A DNA stretch of 64,000 nt, taken from Monocercomonoides exilis. Lineage: Eukaryota > Preaxostyla > Oxymonadida > Polymastigidae. The notes under the pieces are model-generated. The model was not told the DNA's origin, ran no database searches, and saw only the letters and a program-made list of their open reading frames with translations. This document shows, piece after piece, positions 24,305-33,931 of this stretch. A program made the position numbers and the translations under genes. The stretch is from positions 289,501 through 353,500 of the forward strand of contig LSRY02000023.1 in the NCBI GenBank assembly GCA_001643675.2, read 5' to 3'. Numbering within the stretch: position 1 is the stretch's first letter; each line of letters begins with the position of its first letter.

Positions 24305-26782
24305 TTATCTCTTGAATTTATAGTGATAAGTAAGTATAGCTGTCGACACTTCCTCTTCCTTGTTGAATGGAATGATCCATTTAAATGACCTGCCTTGCTT
24401 CTCAATCACCGGCTTCGCAGACGGCTTAAACTCCAGCGCCTCTCCCCAAAACGGCAGGGTGTCTTCTATTTCGAGCGATGGCACAAAGCCAATCTGTTCA
24501 TTCACAAACTGTGTGCACTGGATAATCACATCACCTTCAGCTGTGTTGTTGCTGTTGAATGGTGTGCGTGACTCTGTCCATTTGCATGCTGCCAGCAGCG
24601 CAGACGGGCCAAGCGACACTTCAAACGAACGATTCACCACAACATCCCTTTCGAGCGACGTGGTGAGCAGAAGAGATGGATTGGGCTGATCGGCAAGCTC
24701 GTCTTCACTCTGCACTGAGTCATGTGTGTCTTCTGGTTCTGCTTTCTCATACAGAATGAGTGGATCGCTGTCTTTTGCACCAGAATTCTGTGTTTTGACT
24801 ATGCGGAATGTTGATGTTGCCTCCTTTTGCTGCTTTTCACTCCCATTTGCTTCGGAAGAAGATGAGGAAACCGAGTCGCGGTAGACTTCCACTCTTCCTG
24901 ATGGCAGAGGCACCAATCCAAGTGCATTGGCTATTGTGTTCTCTGTTTGAATACAATTCCACATCATTATCAAACAAAGAGTTAGGAATAATTAAAAAAA
25001 AAAAAAAAAAAAAAACACAGAGAAAGAAAGCAATTAGTACATAAAAAATTATTTCTTCATTATTAAAAATTAGCACACTTATTCGAAGTATCAACGCCGG
25101 GTGTGCCACGTTCTCGTCTGACTCAGAAACACCCGAATGATGTTCTGAAGCTGTGAACCTGAGCACCCTCTCAACCGCTGACGGATGCCGCGCCTTCTTC
25201 GGCAGCTGGGCCATCACAGTGAAAAGGGACGTGCCGCTGAGTGGGAGTGTGTGTGTGCTGCTGCCAGACAGAGGAGCAAAGCTCACTCGATCTCCCTCAA
25301 GCGATGCATCAATGCTGGCTCCTCCACCTTCGCCTGTGGCGCTGTCGAAGGATGCTGCTTCAGGCTCAGCCATCGCATCGTTTGAAAAATACATCGCCTT
25401 CTGCCTCGGGGAAGGTACTGAAGCTGTGCGGTAGAGGCGGTGTGAGATGTGGTGGCCTGGGGTGTCGAGACCAGACTCGCCTGTCATGAAGCGGAGTGTT
25501 TCTGTGAAACAGCACAAATGACAAAGATAGAAAAAGAAAAGAAAAGAAAATTATCAGTGAAAATTATTAAAAAAAAGGATGGAAAATGCACTTGAACAAG
25601 AAAGAGAATAATTAAATGACAATATAAAACACGCATCTTTAAAAAAACATTTCTTTTTCAACTGTCTTTTTATCTTTTCACTCTTTATTCCTTTATCTTC
25701 ACTCCTCCTCCTCCTCCTCCTCCTCCTCCTCCTCCTCCTCCTCCTCCTCCTCCTCCTCATACTTGGCTGTATTGTTCTGTTGCGATGAGCACATCGTGCA
25801 TCATCCACTTCAGTCACAGCCACTGAGAACATCTCAAGTGACGCCTTGTTCAGCGACTCGTCCAGAAGAAGACGATATTTCGGCTGCCATTCCATTCCAT
25901 TGATGGTGTAGTGGAGTGTCACATGGCATTTTTCATTATTTATCTTTTCTGTTTTTTCTGATTTTTCTGACTTTTCTTCTTCTTGTTCCTCATCAACGTC
26001 TTTCTTCTTCTCTTTCTCCTTCATTTGTGGAAGCTCTTTTCCAAATATCTTCCTTTTCTCGTCTTTCACTGGCCTTTTATTTTCTATTTTCTGATTGATG
26101 ATTTCACTTACAATATCTTGCTGTTTTTGGCAACTATATGTGATATTTGCAATATACTCTGCTGAGCATGGAACCTGACGATTTGTCTTCCTTTGAGACT
26201 GAACGAGAATAGAAGTTGGTCTTTCCAAGAGAAGCACAGATTCTTCATCGGGCGTGTGTATACGTACGTTTTGGTGTCTATCAATGCATACCCGACCTTT
26301 GATTTTGTGCCCTGATAAAGATTTGGGAATCACGTAAATGAAAATCGATAAGCACGTAAAGTAGTTTTTTAAAAAACAGTTTAAGTTTTAAGTTAAATGA
26401 TAAGATTTGAAAATAAATCATTAATTTAGAGAAGTTATAAACCGTGCTTTTCATGAATAACAACGTCTTGTCCAATGAGGGAATTTAATGTGTTTGTATC
26501 AAATATTCTATTACTATATTCAGAATGACGTATTTGGTAATCAAGCAAAGCAAATTCTTTATCATTTGGAGCATCAAAGAATAAAGATGATTCATCACTT
26601 GGGCGGAAAGGAAGTTGTACATATGCAACTTTTTCATTATTATATGTTGATGGTAGAGATAAATGACATGAAACAACAGCACCGCTTCTGTACAATGATA
26701 GATCAAAAGAGTCGCACGCAAGCTGACTCAACGATATACGAAACAAGGATGTAATAAGAAATGCAATAAATGCAGGTGTCAT
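24305..26782 (-). CDS. secreted DUF4139-like protein
   Basis: 649 aa. Exons: 26782-26443, 26311-25763, 25501-25079 and 24942-24305. An N-terminal signal peptide is visible (MTPAFIAFLITSLFRISLS). The segment CHVTLHYTINGMEWQPKYRLL fits the strand pattern that opens DUF4139 domains (Y...G..W.P.Y), and exon 4 starts with KNTIANALGLVPLPSG followed by RVEVYRDS, matching the family's N-LG.PLP.G.VRVY motif. A Lys/Glu-rich insert precedes the first motif. DUF4139 is known mainly from bacterial envelope proteins and some eukaryotes; its biochemical role is not established. Exon 2 is joined here by a GTATGA donor that puts a (GAG)n tract inside a 261-bp intron; other junctions are possible there. Exons 1-2 are AT-rich, exons 3-4 GC-rich. 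No C-terminal anchor is seen. Confidence 0.62.
25699..25757. repeat. (GAG)n triplet repeat within an intron
   Basis: About 20 copies of CTC on the plus strand, GAG on the coding strand, lie in the intron between exons 2 and 3 of the DUF4139-like gene. The same triplet class encodes Glu or Ser runs in neighbouring exons, so the expansion acts on the DNA irrespective of coding. Confidence 0.85.
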
Positions 26783-26890
26783 GAATTTATGGCTAGAAAA
26801 TTCTCTCCGAACTACAAATAATATACAACAACTGTAGTTGAAAGCTCAATAGATAAATATTTGCATGTCGAGATCAAACAATAATATTTC

Positions 26891-27829
26891 TTAAGGGTGC
26901 TGTAATAATAAATCTTGATCGCTATCATTCGAAATATTTAATGAATCATCAATATTGTTGCCGTTATTGGAAGTAAATGTCTTGATTTCTGCAAATTCGT
27001 TTACTGAAAATGGAATATTTCCATATTGTTTAATCCAATAAAAAGGGTCTTTGGGTAAATCAATTGGAATTGGTAAAAACCATTTCCAAACGCTGCTACC
27101 AAGAAATGATTTTAGATTTTTCATTACGCTTCCAAGATCATATAAGTGCTTTTCAGTTCCATTTTTTGATAAAACAGGATCCAGATATCGTTCAGGAGAC
27201 AGTCCTTCAATCGTTGTTTTGTTGTACACGAACTTCTCAAAATGTTCTGGTATCATCCCCACCGTTATAAATACGAAAAATATCGAATAAAATATTGAAA
27301 AGGTAACAAATGCAATTTCAGTAATCGCAACTGAACGTTCAAAATGAGGAAGAATAGTTAAATTAAGAGTTTGAGCATAAGAAATAATCCAATAAAAATC
27401 ATATATTAGTGTTAAGCATCCAATCAAAAAGGTATAGACAAGGAAAAGCCAAAAAGATTTGTGAGTACGAAGTCCAATGCATTTTCCAAACCAAGGACAA
27501 TGATGATCCATGCGGAGAACGCAACGATTACATTTTGAGCAATGATGCGATCTATGAACTTTGACACATTTGCATTTTACACATATTCGTTGAGGAGGAA
27601 GATTCATCATATTGAGTTCTGAGATGTGCCAGCCAAGTGGAATATAGCCAGGATCCATGCATAATGTCATAAAAAAAGATACATTCATGAGGATAAAAGG
27701 AATGATGTAAATAAGCATGTTGACGATTCCAGCAACAGAAAATCCCAGATGGTGGCAAAAAACAACACCAAAAATTGTTCCAAAATCAAGATACATAAAA
27801 AAAATGCAGATTGCCGGAATAATGTTCAT
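26891..27829 (-). CDS. DHHC-type protein S-palmitoyltransferase
   Basis: 312 aa, intronless. Integral membrane enzyme that transfers palmitate from acyl-CoA to protein cysteines. The Cys-rich DHHC domain is intact: CVKCKCVKVHRSHHC, CSKCNRCVLRMDHHCPWFG, with the catalytic Cys in DHHC. Four membrane segments flank it (near residues 5-25, 35-55, 135-160 and 175-200). The TTxE motif follows the last one (KTTIEGLS), as in functional family members. The C-terminal cytosolic tail is Asn/Asp/Ser-rich. The start ATG at 27829 places the first membrane helix at the N-terminus. AT-rich throughout, no low-complexity expansion. Start codons of this gene and the next are 145 bp apart on opposite strands. 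Confidence 0.95.
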   Translation of the reverse strand: MNIIPAICIFFMYLDFGTIFGVVFCHHLGFSVAGIVNMLIYIIPFILMNVSFFMTLCMDPGYIPLGWHISELNMMNLPPQRICVKCKCVKVHRSHHCSKCNRCVLRMDHHCPWFGKCIGLRTHKSFWLFLVYTFLIGCLTLIYDFYWIISYAQTLNLTILPHFERSVAITEIAFVTFSIFYSIFFVFITVGMIPEHFEKFVYNKTTIEGLSPERYLDPVLSKNGTEKHLYDLGSVMKNLKSFLGSSVWKWFLPIPIDLPKDPFYWIKQYGNIPFSVNEFAEIKTFTSNNGNNIDDSLNISNDSDQDLLLQHP

Positions 27830-27974
27830 GTATTTGAAAGAATTAAAATATGCTTATTGTTCACGAATAAAAGGAGTATTTTCAAAAAAGGAGAAGAATT
27901 CATAAATATATTAAGGTGTGGATCAATACTTTTTCAAATAAAAGTTTAAATTTTTCTTTTGTTCGGGAAAAGAG

Positions 27975-30411
27975 ATGAGCTTTGCACGAACAAAAAGAGT
28001 TACCTTTTTTCCTGATCCAAATCAAAAGGAGCAAATTTATGAGATTACAACAAAATCTCCGTTTGTCAAAATCTATTCCTTTAAATTTTTTATTTTACTT
28101 ATTAACAGAGTATCACGTAATCCAATGACAAGAAAAACAATAAAAAATGCTTCGCAATTACTTCCAAAGAGTTATTATTCTTATCCAGATTATGTAACAA
28201 GAAAACGGTTTATTTTTCAAAAAATTGAAATATTGAAAATAATTTGATTTTTTGAACTTTAGCGCATATAAAATGAGAGGAAGAAGTGAACCTGCGTCTC
28301 CTCCTTCTCCAGTGCGATTTTTGATGACTTCAACTCTCGAAAGTGAGACAAAGTCTAGCCAAGAGAATGCAATACCTCAAAAATCTTCTTTGTCCCATAA
28401 AAATGGTAATACTAAGCAAAAATCTTCGAGTAAAAATGTTGAAGATTCAACAATGAATCCATTAACGCGTTATCGTTCCCCTTCTCAACCTTCTCTTCCA
28501 AAAACACATTCACCATCTCCTCCGCTAAAACGAAAAAAGCGTCTCTCAACTCCATCAACTCCTCCGCATTCAAAACGCATCACTGTTTTTCATTCGCCTG
28601 AAAGAGACAATGAAGTTTGTAATCTTTCTCTCTACGGAAAAGATCCAAATTCAGAGCACCACATATTGGATGAAGATGAAAGTTCTCAATCATCCATGTC
28701 TTCACTATTTTCTTCAACTGATCTCAAAGAACTTAACAATCGTTCCAAATCAAATGAAATTGGAACCAATGATCGAGGTAAAAAGCATGGTGTACAACGT
28801 ATTTCAGGAGATGAACGTGAAGATGACACTGAAGTCGAGCCATCATCCATGTTGAACTACTCTCAAAAGCGTGTGTATCCGCAAAGAGAAGTTATCTGCG
28901 TTGCACATCCGCCTGCAGAACGAATTGACGAGCCTGAAATACAAAGCAAAGCTCGCGATCCTTTGCCTTCGCCCCGTCAGCGTGCCATAAATCAGTCCTT
29001 GAGCAAAACATCGTTTTCCATCCCCTCTCCTCAGCATCATTCTCTTCACATCACTTTGTTGTCTCCACCTTCAAAGCGTTCTGCTCCATCAACTCAGACT
29101 GCTTCTTTCCATTCCGCTTCAAAGGGACCAAAAGAGGAACAGAAACGGAAGCCTCAGTCTCCAATTTCTTTGTCTTCTTCATTTGCGAATGATCTGACAG
29201 ATCACGAGAAAGTGGTCAAGTCTGTCAACAGCCCCGATTCAAATATGCATTCACATTCTTCTTCTTCTTCTTCTTCTTCTCATCCAACACCTCACTCACA
29301 ATCACGAGCACACTCATTTCATTCTCCGTTTGGCCAGTCATACTTCCTCAGCTCAACTTCAACAGCCACTTCAGCCACAGAAACGCCTGCTCCGGAGACG
29401 AAAATTGGGACTGCTGCAACAGATCACAAAAGGATGTCAGCATCAATGCATCTTTCAGACATTATGACTCCTCCTGCGTTTCATTATCCAACTCCATTAT
29501 CACATGAAGAACACGAAGAAGAGCAGCATTCAGCACACAAGCACAATCGCAAAGATGGCCACCACATTCGTCGCAGTCACCGTCACAACCGCCATCGTCA
29601 TCATCGTCGATCGAGCCATTCTACTCATAAGTCAAAACATCATCATCACAACCACCACCACCATCACCGCACTCCAAAAAGAAATATTGATGGTAAACGT
29701 TTGCATCATCGTCGATCTCCTTCAGAATCTTCGTATTTCTCAACATCTTCATCAGCATCGATGTCTTTTCACCACTCGTCTCCGAGCTCACATTCAGATT
29801 GCTCAATTTCTGACTCCTCTTTCTCTTCTTCATATTCACCTTCGCATTACTCTTCGTCATCATCACTTCGCAGACGAAGCAGCTCACAACACCATGGAAG
29901 GGCAAGAGAAGGAAGAGAAAGAAAAGCCTCAAGTCGAAGCCGCGCACAAAGCAGAAAGAGAGCAGGAGAATCGCTATCAGGGCTTACACACATTCCTGGT
30001 GCATCGGTGTCTGGAAGAAGGCAGAGTGATTTATGGTCTTCTCGATTCAGCAGAGCACAGCAGAGGAAATCCTTTAGTGGAAGAAGAAAACAAGAGGAAA
30101 GTGATATCAGGCCATCATCTGCTCCACCAGTGAAAGATGTTGCAAAGACAGAGCGGCAGCGATTGGAGGAGAAGAGAAAAGCGAAAGAAGAAAAAATCAA
30201 ACGGTTTTCACAAATCCAAATGATGAAGTTGGACGAGACTGGAACGAAGCTGACGACGGCAGCTGACAGAAGGCGGATGAAGGAGTCTACTCGTAGTATT
30301 GAACTGCCAAGAAGCAGAGGAGTGGCATTGCAGAAGAAGACAACACCAGAAATGTCTTCGTCTTTCTTTGCAAGGCTCAACAGCGCGAAACAGTCTCATG
30401 CTGATTTATAG
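27975..30411 (+). CDS. unknown Ser/His-rich basic protein
   Basis: 777 aa. Exons: 27975-28060, 28109-28207 and 28263-30411. I do not recognise a family. The short N-terminal region (MSFARTKRVTFFPDPN, then NPMTRKTIKNASQLLPKSYY) looks like ordinary conserved sequence. The rest is low complexity: Ser/Pro/Lys stretches with SP and TP pairs, a dense His/Arg/Lys block around residues 480-530, then an Arg/Ser block resembling SR-rich proteins. It ends in a charged helical region (RQRLEEKRKAKEEKIKRF) and RSRGVALQKKTTPE. Many SP/TP sites suggest a phosphoprotein, perhaps nuclear or cytoskeletal (inference). Composition shifts from AT-rich 5' exons to GC-richer 3' sequence. The start has no competing upstream ATG in frame. 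Confidence 0.7.
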
Positions 30412-30823
30412 AGAGAACGAATTTTAAAGTTGATTTAAAAAAAAAAGGAGGAAAAAGAAATTTTCTGTTAAATTAAAGTGTTTATAAGATGGAGAATTTT
30501 ATTTTATGATTTGCATTTCATTTTTCTTTTAGTTGTTTAACTGTTGTATGTCGAATATAACAAAGTGATAACATAATTGAATAAATGTTTTTCATTTGTT
30601 CGTTACTCTACTTATTGTTGAAAAATCTCAAACAAAAAAACTTAAAAAAAAAAAATAATCAGCAATTGCAGAAAAGAAGTTGGAATTGAAATGCATTTGA
30701 AATGAATCAAAGAAAAATGACAATAAATTAAACCAATTCTAGTAATTCTCTGTTAAACAGCTTATAAAGGCAATGGTTATCGCCAATGCATTGCAAATGG
30801 TATAATAGACAGTAATCAACTGC
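30412..30823. other. intergenic region between convergent genes
   Basis: 412 bp of AT-rich DNA between the Ser/His-rich gene and the cathepsin-like gene. Contains an AATAAA-like 3' signal near 30580. No other feature seen. Confidence 0.5.
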
Positions 30824-32528
30824 TCAACGTAGCAAGCTCAGCACAAAAAGAATGAGAAAAGACAGAAAAGTTACGCGAGGTGGAGTGATGTGAAATGAGC
30901 CGCTCAAATAATCAGATGGATCGACAGGCGCAAAGAACACAACATAGTCTTCAATAGAACACTCATTTTTCCCTGCTCTAATCCTGAAAAATCCCTTGTC
31001 ACCCCACTCTGGACCCCAGCTGTGAATAATAAGTTGTTTCAGTGAGAGGAAAAAAATAAAAAGAAAAAGAAATGAAGAAGAAGACGATGATGTGTTATTT
31101 TGAATGAATATGAAAAAAAAAATGGAATGAGATTAAATATGAAGTGATTGATTGAGAAAGACAACAAAGTGAGCAAACCTGTTTTTCACCAGCCAATAAT
31201 TGGTTCCATTCTTCTCGCCATATCTGAATGAATAGCATCAATAACATGCATTCAAAGAAATAATAATTATTGGCAAAAATTAATTGACAGAATGTTGTGG
31301 AAAAAATATTCAAAAGATATTAACAGGATACGATACCCATATATTGCGACTGCATGATACTCGCCTGTACCTTTGCGCTCTTTCGGGTTCTTTGTGTAAA
31401 CTTCACCATTCTTAAACTGATCAGTGAAATCATAAAAGCTTTTAAAAACTTCATAATTCACTAAAATAAAATTAATTAAATAAAATAAAATTTTAAATAT
31501 TCATTTATTATTTGTAAATTAAAAAATATGAATAGAATAAAAATAATAACCTGCAGCAGGTCCCCACCAAGACAGTATCAGCTGGATGTCTTCGAGTGGA
31601 CGAATGGAATTTCCAGGGAAAAATACCCACGGTTCAAATCCGCATTGCTCTCTATTAGAAAAAAAAATAAAGATTATTTTTAAAATAAATGAAATATAGG
31701 CGGAATCATACTTTGTAAAGTAATTAATAGATTTTCCGCTTACGCACGTTGCGGGGCATGTGTCATTTTTCATTTTATAAGGAAGGCATTCGCTGTTTGG
31801 AATACCATTTTTTTTCATAACTTTGAACAGAAATTAAAATTAATTGGCAAAAATACTTTGAAATAATTTTGATAAACGCATAAATACATACATTCAAAAG
31901 CCAAATTAGAGTAACCTCCTCTACATCCATTTTGGCAATCTTTAGCATCGTAACTTTGACAAGAATGGTCGCAATCAAGCTAACGAAAGATTTTTTGCAT
32001 AATTCAAAAAAACATTGATAAACTCAAACAAGATATTGTGCCGAAAAATGTTCATTCACTATAGTGTTGTTTGTTTCGGTTGTCCATTTTAGTGCATAAG
32101 CTGCAGCACAATCAGCAGCAGATATTGCCCAGCAACTTCATAAAAGGCAAAAACATGTTAAAAAATAAGCTCTAGAAAATAAGCACACCTACCACACTGG
32201 CCTTGATTTTGAACGATATTTGAGATTGTTGCATTATATTTCTGAAATATTGATTAATTTATTTTCTGAAAATGGACAAAAAGAATTAAACCTCGCGGAA
32301 ATCATATTGTTTTGGTATCTCTGGGCGGTCCGTTTGAAACAATCTTCTTGTTTCCTTTGACAAGGGATAAGGGACCCCCTTTGCAAAGCTATAATGATTC
32401 TCAGCGGTTTCTATCATCTTGTAAAAACCTCTTTTAGTTGGGAAATTTTCGAATACAACATCTTCTGCATTCGCACAAAAAGTCAATGAAAAGGCAAGTA
32501 TGCAATACAATGTTTTCTGTAGCCTCAT
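30824..32528 (-). CDS. cathepsin-like papain-family (C1A) cysteine protease with one-base frame break
   Basis: Nine exons: 32528-32292, 32241-32188, 32135-32030, 31979-31892, 31820-31712, 31651-31551, 31460-31337, 31223-31179 and 31019-30824, about 352 aa. Signal peptide MRLQKTLYCILAFSLTFCANA, short propeptide, then QYDFRE. The active-site Cys is in QNQGQCGSCWAIS, the His in EYHAVAIYGYG and the Asn in WLVKNSWGPEWGDKGFFRI, so all three catalytic residues are present. The C-terminus ends in a hydrophobic segment (VTFLSFLILFVLSLL), unusual for cathepsins and suggesting a membrane or GPI anchor. All exon joins keep frame except within exon 2: reading from exon 1 gives KYNATIS, but the active-site frame needs one base fewer, near an A run at 32218-32221. 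This is either a sequence error or a disabling mutation. Divergent to a secreted Cys-rich gene, 135 bp apart. Confidence 0.83.
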
Positions 32529-32663
32529 TATAGTTCCAAAAAATATAATTATTTTACGATCCGTCCCGAAGTAAATTTAATGAAAAATCCCATCAAAAAA
32601 TAATTTTGCTTTCTACAGCTTGGAAATAGTATTTTTTTCTTTTTTTCTTTGCTTTTCTTATTT

Positions 32664-33608
32664 ATGGCAATATTTCGCATTTTTGAAATATTATGGCTGT
32701 TTTATATAAAACTTTTACATTGTTCAGCTGAATGTACATTAGAAGAGCTCTCACCTTGCTGTGATGAATGTGATATTCATCCCCTCTGCTTGGAATTTGG
32801 TGAAGCTCCAATAAATTGTCTTCTTGATTTGGATATTGAATGCTGTTGCGAAACACAAGAAGATGCTTCAGATGATTTTGATTCATTATAGTTTGAATTT
32901 GTTTATTTGTTTTCTTGTGACAATTTTCCACAGTTACTCCATTCCGTGTGGTACCATTGGAACTCGGAGCAGATTATTTAACGATGAACCACGTGGAACA
33001 GCACTGCGAATTGCTTCTGGATTTCCAGTTAAAATACCAGATTATAATGGAGGGTTAGATTGATAATTTTATAAATCATTCATAACTTCTTCTTCACGTT
33101 TTCATTTATTCTGTTTAGAGTTCGTTACTCTTCTCCTTATTTAGCTCCTCCATTTAATGAAGTTATTTCGGATATGTATGGATATCCACGATCATTGCCT
33201 CAAGCTCAATCGCTCAATTATCCCATTCTTGGCTCTCCATCTTTATACCCTTCTCAATCTCTACCTTATGCTGTTCCTGGATGTTCGTCACCTTCAACAA
33301 ACATTGTCATCACAACAGCTCCATCTTCTCCTTCACTTCCAGTTTCTCCTCAACCTCTCTCTTCGCAAACACCCATCACAATTATCACTTCACCACAACA
33401 GCAAGCTCCCCTTCCTCTCCAAGCTCCACTTTCACCTCTTGTCCAACCAGCATATCTTGCGCCTCAGCTTCCATTGCAGTATCAACTTCCTCTTCAGAAT
33501 ACAGAAGAAGAAGAAGGTCCCACATCAATTGTGACTCAAGCGAAAACAACAAGAATAAACCTCAAAGCACCTCAATTTCAAGCACGTCGCCGTGCTGCTT
33601 TGAGGTGA
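32664..33608 (+). CDS. small secreted Cys-rich and Pro-rich protein, unknown
   Basis: 278 aa. Exons: 32664-32890, 32934-33053 and 33119-33608, joining in frame. Begins with a signal peptide (MAIFRIFEILWLFYIKLLHCSA), then a Cys-dense segment with CC, CDEC and ECCCE groups. A second conserved-looking block (SIPCGTIGTRSRLFNDEPRG, ending IPDYNGG) follows, and the C-terminal two thirds are Pro/Gln/Ser-rich, ending in a basic tail (QARRRAALR). I know no family with this arrangement. Its start lies 135 bp from that of the cathepsin-like protease on the opposite strand; both products enter the secretory pathway, so a shared promoter could link them, for example as protease and extracellular partner (inference). 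Confidence 0.7.
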
Positions 33609-33750
33609 TCTAATAGCACAATATTATTTTCAACAAGCTTAATTATTCTTATTATTTTTCATTTTTCATTTTATTTCAATGTTTGGGATGTGAATATGAC
33701 ATATTTAAACAAAACGAAAACAACAAAAGTACTAACGACAGATAAGGCAA

Positions 33751-33841
33751 CGTTGAATGACTTGCATCACTTTCCAAAGAGCCAGGAAGGGTAACTGCCT
33801 GGCTGGAAGTGTGCAGTCAAAAATGAATGATTCAATCAACG
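33751..33841. ncRNA. long imperfect hairpin, candidate structured RNA
   Basis: Between two convergent genes lies a 91-bp foldback. The inner stem AGCCAGG/CCTGGCT closes an 11-nt loop; outward it continues with CACTTTCC/GGAAGTG, TGACTTGCA/TGCAGTCA and CGTTGAAT/ATTCAATCAACG, with only small bulges. The GC-rich core stands out in AT-rich surroundings. It could be an independent RNA or a 3'-UTR structure of either neighbour. The strand is undetermined and I could not match it to tRNA, U1-U6 or SRP motifs. Confidence 0.4.
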
Positions 33842-33931
33842 TAAATGAAGTAATAATTCCATTAGAAATTTTAAGATGGAGGGGAAAATATTGGTAAAAA
33901 TATAAATGTCTATAAAAAAGGGCTCTTAATG

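Noticed and set aside
33751..33841. tRNA or spliceosomal snRNA for the hairpin
   Set aside because: No cloverleaf with T-loop GT TCGA, no U1-U6 signature words; left as an unassigned structured element.
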